Origin: Tetradesmus obliquus
Lineage: Eukaryota > Chlorophyta > Chlorophyceae > Sphaeropleales > Scenedesmaceae
Direction of reading: 5' to 3'
DNA length: 64,000 nucleotides
Assembly: GCA_030272155.1 (NCBI GenBank)
Contig: CP126191.1
Span: forward strand, 3,060,501-3,124,500
In this document: positions 59,020 to 64,000 of the stretch, one piece after another
Layout of the letters: the number at the start of each line of letters is the position of its first letter
Numbering within the stretch: the first letter of the stretch is position 1
Notes under the pieces: generated by a model
Seen by the model: only the letters and a program-made list of their open reading frames with translations
Databases searched by the model: none
What the model was told of the DNA's origin: nothing
Program-made: the position numbers and the translations under genes

Positions 59020-62000
59020 ATGGCATCTAGTTGGTTTAGGAGGGGCAGCACGTCTTCTGCTGTTGCTGAAACCAGCAATGCACAGGCAGCGCAGGGCAAG
59101 CCGCTGGTGCTGATTGGCTTCAATGAAGCCACCAGCAGCTGGGAAGTAGGGCAGGAGGCCATGCGCGTCTTGCAAACCATTCCAGGGCCCCTTTGCACGG
59201 TCTCAGTGTGTGGGCGTGCCAGGCAGGGCAAGAGCTTCCTGCTGAACCAGATTCTGAGCAAGTTCACCAGTGTGGACAAGCCGCAGGGATTCGTGGTGTC
59301 GCCAACGCACCAGTCCTGCACACGTGGCATATGGATCTGGTCAGCTCCTATCACCATGATAGGGCCAGACGGCCGCAAACTGAACACCGTAAGCATCAAA
59401 GCTTGATGCAAGGCTCACAGCCGCATACTGCTGCCGTGCTTGGTGAACAGCCATGCTGCTTATGCTTGCAGGACTTGACAGCACTAACAGCAAACATGCA
59501 CTCCGCCTGACATGCTGTGTGCTTCTGCCATGCAGATCCTGATGGACTGTGAGGGAGTGGACGCTGTGGACCAGGTAGGGCACTACACCATCACAGCAGC
59601 AGGCCTAAGCAGCAAGTCCTGCAGCCAGCTCTAGCTGCCTTGATCCTCCAGCCAGCGTGTATGCGGTGCAGAACGTCATCCGCACCTGCAACCAGCCAAT
59701 GCTGTGTTTTGCATGCGCGCCTAGGCACCCTTCTCCTCAGGTGTATCGGGTAATGGTTGGCTTCGGCCAGCAGGCTGTGAGCAACAGGTTTTCTACTGCT
59801 GCGTCTGTGCGGTGTCGATGCATGCAGGGCCAGCAGCACAGTGCGCAGATATTCTCGCTGGCGGTGCTGCTGTCCAGCATCTTCATCTACAACCAGATTG
59901 GTGCCATCGACGCCATCGCCATTGAGCGCATGGCAATGGTGTGCAGCCTGGCCAAGCGCATCAGGGATAAGTCGCAGCCAGGTGAGGATTGTCTGCAGCG
60001 CCAGCAGTGCATCGGTTGTTGTGTGTGTGCAGCAGACGTCACTGAGGATGTGTATAGGCGAGCTGCATGGCTCTGTGTAAGCAGTGGACAGCAGGCGGCT
60101 ACTGTGGCTTTGCCGTGTGCAAAAGGGATCCACCCGGCCGGTGTTGTGCTGCAGCAGCTGGTCTGTGGCAAGCAGGAGATTCGCCACACCAAGCAGCCCG
60201 GCACCGGCGGTCAAGCCTCACCAGGCGGGAAGTTGCATGGTGTTGCCTGCTGTGCGTGCGCCTCGATAACGCTGCATGTCCTGCAAGCGGGCCTGTGCAG
60301 CCACATCTGACCTTCTGCTCCTTGCGCCCCTTTCCCTGCTGCATGGTACACATCCACTGCAGTTGCTGGCAGCCGCCCGCTAGGCACCTCGTCTGCCACA
60401 GGCCAGGTGGACTTCAGCCCTGCCTTCATCTGGCTGCTGCGTGACTTCCAGCTGCGGCTGGAGAGCAACGGCAAGCAGATCACGCCCGCAGAGTACCTGG
60501 AGGAGGCGCTGCTGCCCGTGAAGGGAGGGGAGGCAGACATTGCCAACAGGAACCAGGTGGGTGCTGTGGGAGTCGAATAGCCTGTGGCTGGGTAAACAAG
60601 CAGCATGTGCGGTTGCTGCAGGTGTGCCCCAGACAAGCAGCTGTGACTGTCTGTTCATTGTGGGCAGTTGAGCAGTCTCCTGCAGGCTGGTACCAACATA
60701 TAAACATCACATAATCGGCGGTTGCCTCTCGCTGCTGCCTGCTGTGTTTTGCTGTGTGCTTGCGCTATACATGTGCTAACACTAACATTTGGTGCCACCG
60801 GCACTGCTTGCTTCTTACACCACACCTTGCAGATGCGCACGACCATCAAGGCAGTGTTTCCTGACCGTGATGTGGCCACGCTGGTGCGGCCTGCACTGTC
60901 GGAGTCACACCTGCAGCGCCTGGACACGCTGCCGTACAGCTCGCTGCGCCCAGAGTTCAGGAGGGTGAGGCAGTTGCGTGTTTCTTCATAGCCTGTGCAC
61001 ACAGCAAGTGAGGTGTGGTGCAATTGACAGCGGCCATGTTCTCCCTGAAGCAAGGGTACGTACCTTCCTGGCTGCCATGCGCACCATCATACCAAGCTGC
61101 AATGTTGTTCATGCAGCACTCTGCAGCATAACTGTGGTCGCGCTGTGCTCAACATTGCAGGTGTGGCTTGCAGGACACGAAAGGACACACTCAGCGAATA
61201 TGCTATGTCAACCATTTTGTGCATCAATTCTGCTGCTTGCAGGACATGGATATTGTGATGCGCCTGGTTGCGTCAAAAGCGCGGCCCCTGGCAGTGGGTG
61301 GCAGCCTGGTCAGCGGCAAGGCGCTGGCAGCGCTGACAGCTGCATACGTGGACGCAGTCAACCACGGTAAGCGCTGTTGGCCTGTGCAGCTGCGATGTTC
61401 GACGACAGCCGTCTCTTAGTTGATGCTCTGCTGCACTCGCCAACGCCATGTCCTCTCTGCATGACTGCACAGTAGCACTGCTGCTAGCGGCACATGCTGA
61501 GTACACTATCATGTGTCACCTCCGTTTGCATCTGGTAGAAGCACACTGGCTTGCTGGAGCTCGCCACACAAGTTGCACTCACGCAGCATGTCAAGACGAC
61601 TGTGGGTTGGTGCCGTTGCAATGCAGGTGCTGTGCCGCAGCTGGTGACTGCCTGGCAGGGCGTGTCGCGCGCAGAGACGCAGAAGGCCTTTGACGAGGCA
61701 GCAGCAGCGTACGGTCAGCGCTTCAAGCCTGACCTGGATGGCAGCGGCAGCGCAGTGGAGGAGCAGCAGCTGTACGAGCTGCACCAGGTGAATTAGAATG
61801 GATGGCTGCATGGTTTGACTGACAAAGGACAGCATGTGGTGGTTGCTGTAGCACATAAGCCTGTCCTGCAAGGGCACCATGGCGCATGTGCCGGTGTGAG
61901 CAGTGCATGCCGAAGGCAGTGCGCCGCAAATACTTCCCCAGCCGCACTACCCACCAACGCACACATGCATTCTACCGAACCCCATTGCACACTTTTGTCG

Positions 62001-64000
62001 TGCTTGCGCCTTGCAGGCGGCCCTGGGTGCAGCGCTAAGCGCCTTCAAGTCCGGCGCCATGGGCGAGGCAGAGCTGGTGGGCGAGTTTGAAGCCAAGCTG
62101 CGGCAGCAGCTGGAGGCCACGTACCAGGAGGCGCGGCGCAAGCTGGCTGTGAGCGGGGAGCGCGTGGCGTCTGAGATGCTGGCTGCTGAGAGCGGCAAGC
62201 TGCGGGCGCTGATGGCTGGGCCTGGCGCGAACGTTGAGGCGGTGGAGTCCGAGCTGCGCAGGTGAGGGGCGAGGCTTAAGCGAGCTGTAAGATGAAGAGG
62301 AAGGGTCGGTTGCGTGCATACTGGGCATGGCTTTCTGGCCAGACTTGTTGAGGTTGCAGCGCCGACGCACGACCGCCCGGACGAGGATATCTGCAGTCAC
62401 TCTTGTTCCCTTAGCCGCGGCTACCCCTGGCTGACGTACACGGCAGGCTATGCAAGCCCATTGCTCTGGCGTGCACAACACTACTCAGCCAAGCGCCTGA
62501 GCAAGTCGTGTCGTAACACATGGTTTATTATTCTGCAATTTTGCGCGCAGGTTCCTTGACGAGTACGACCTCAAGGTGCCCAGCGGCCCCTACAAGTACA
62601 AGAAGGCCGCGGAGTTCCTCATGAACACCACCATCATCGGCATCAAGGGCATCGTGCAGAACATACTCAAGGCCAAGGAGGAGGCCGCGGCCCGCGCAGC
62701 AGCAGCAGAGGCCAAGGTGGCAGAGGTGAATGGCAGCACACCTGTTGCAAGGATGGGAGCAGCTGGCGAAAGACAGCTGTGTACGCAGGAGTGGGTCGCT
62801 TGCAAGGTTGAGGCCTGTTCATACAGCAGCGCAAACTATCCATACTCTTGGCTGAGCGCTAGTTTACACCCTCCAGCACATCTGCACCCAGTGCTGCTCT
62901 TGTGTTACCATTGTTCTGCTGGTTCATCCTGCTGCTTTTCTGTGCCCTCCCTTTGCAGCTGCGCACGGACCTAGCACGCCTGTCAGAGGCTGACAGCCGC
63001 GCGTCAGACGCAGCAGCGCAGCTCTCAGCAGCGCAGCAGGAGGCAGCGCGCCTGCGGGGCCAGTTGGAAGCTAAGGCACGCCACGTGTCCACGCTTGAGG
63101 CAGAGCTGTCCACTGCACGCCAGTCTGAGGCCTCAGGCTCCGCTGCGCAACAGCAGCTGCAGCAGCAGCTAGCTGCTGCCAAGGCTGAAGGGGACCGGCT
63201 CAAAGGGCAGCTGGGTGAGGTGGCGCGGCTGCAGCAGCAGCTGCAGGGCCTGCAGGGGCAGCTGCAGCAGGCGGGGCAGCGTGAGGCTGCTGCGCTTTCT
63301 GAGAAGGCTGCGGCGCAGCAGGAAGCTACGCGGCTTGCAGGGCAGGTGCGTGATCTCTGCATGGCTATCTCAGGGCTTTTGATACACGCGTTGCATTCAG
63401 CAGCCGCATGAGGCAGAGGTACAAAGATCGCATCCTTGCACTCGAGCTTTATGTGAACAGTTTATCCTGTGTGTGTCGTTACTCAAGCGTATGAGCTGGG
63501 TTTGCTGACACTGTGATGTGCCTGTGCGCTGTGTGTTTTGCTGCTTGCAGCTGTCGGCGGAGCAGGGCCGCATCAGCCAGCTGCAGGCAGAGAACGCTGC
63601 TGGGCGCACGGAGCTGGACAGCCTGCGCAGCACGGTTGCCGAGCTGCGGCAGCAGCTTGAGGGGGCACAGGTGTCAAAGGTAGGCACACGTGCTGCCAGT
63701 GCAAGGGTGCATAGGCAACTCCACGTGGTGGCAGTGTGCGTGGATCATGGGCATGCTGATTTGTCGGCAGTGCACTGGCCTCAAGCTCACCACAACCTGA
63801 CACTGTTAACAACTTGAAATAGTTGCAAGCCCTGCTGCCTTGCCACCTCTTCTCTCCTGTACTCGTCTTCAATGCGAGCTTTTCACAACACTGCAATGCT
63901 GCTTGGCTTCATACTGCCTGCTGCTGCTGCTGCTGCCAGGTGCAGGAGAGCCACCTGCAGGGCCAGCTGGAGGAGGAGCGCAGAAAGGTCACGGCACAGA
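59020..64000 (+). CDS. Guanylate-binding-protein-like large GTPase (3' end beyond window)
   Basis: Twelve exons are visible: 59020-59388, 59536-59574, 59828-59981, 60402-60556, 60833-60964, 61243-61366, 61627-61787, 62017-62261, 62551-62725, 62959-63345, 63551-63679, 63940-64000+. All phases agree. The GTPase domain has the P-loop GRARQGKSFLLN, the switch region with SCTRGIWIW, the DxxG motif DCEGVD and the GBP-type RD motif LLRDFQL in place of the usual NKxD. The helical middle domain follows (FRR, YVDAVNHG, QKAFDEAAAAYGQRF). A long Ala/Gln/Glu-rich coiled coil starts at exon 9-10 (LRTDLARLSEAD onward) and runs off the edge. GBPs are dynamin-superfamily GTPases that oligomerise on membranes; the plant/algal role is little known. 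Confidence 0.88.

Overview
The window is nuclear DNA of a green alga, most likely a core chlorophyte. Coding exons are short (about 30-400 bp), G/C-rich at third codon positions and separated by GT-AG introns with GTGAGT/GTGCGN donors and (T/C)GCAG acceptors. CAG/CTG tracts are everywhere. Plastid- and mitochondrion-targeted proteins sit beside cilia genes, a plant-type ANK-RING ligase and a plant-type LRR ectodomain. A Sphaeropleales-like chlorophyte is my guess from texture only. All gene models were built by hand from splice-site and phase agreement; none is supported by transcripts.

Layout: an LRR protein (-, 147-3857) is divergent from a TMEM138-like transition-zone protein (+, 4457-5593). 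A protein with two FYRN-FYRC modules (-, 6561-10751) is divergent from an Alr4036-type pyridoxamine-phosphate-oxidase-like flavoprotein (+, 11204-13376). Then come a small unknown protein (+, 15518-16514), an OCH1-like DXD glycosyltransferase (-, 18580-21429) and a long thylakoid-lumen-targeted protein built from tandemly duplicated about 77-residue exons (-, 22408-29029). NMD3, the 60S export adaptor (-, 30249-34659), is followed by two weakly supported spliced models on the minus strand (34967-37614) and an XB3/XBAT-like ankyrin-RING E3 ligase (-, 38209-41740). The right third holds a short transposon-like or orphan model (+, 43481-43958), mitochondrial cytochrome c1 (+, 44876-48564), a small two-exon membrane protein (-, 49709-50482), CFAP96/C4orf47 (-, 52467-54719), an ICMT-type methyltransferase with an organellar presequence (-, 55586-57762) and a guanylate-binding-protein-like GTPase that runs off the right edge (+, 59020->64000).

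The genes do not form one pathway; they are independent housekeeping, cilium and organelle genes. The most unusual locus is the thylakoid-lumen repeat gene. Its repeat exons are all multiples of three bases and are flanked by phase-1 introns, and the newest copies include a nearly identical 553-bp exon+intron tandem duplication. A second theme is partial duplication of exon ends with splice sites: the NMD3 donor region, the cytochrome c1 haem exon, and one repeat exon of the lumen protein. These may create cryptic exons or alternative splice sites.
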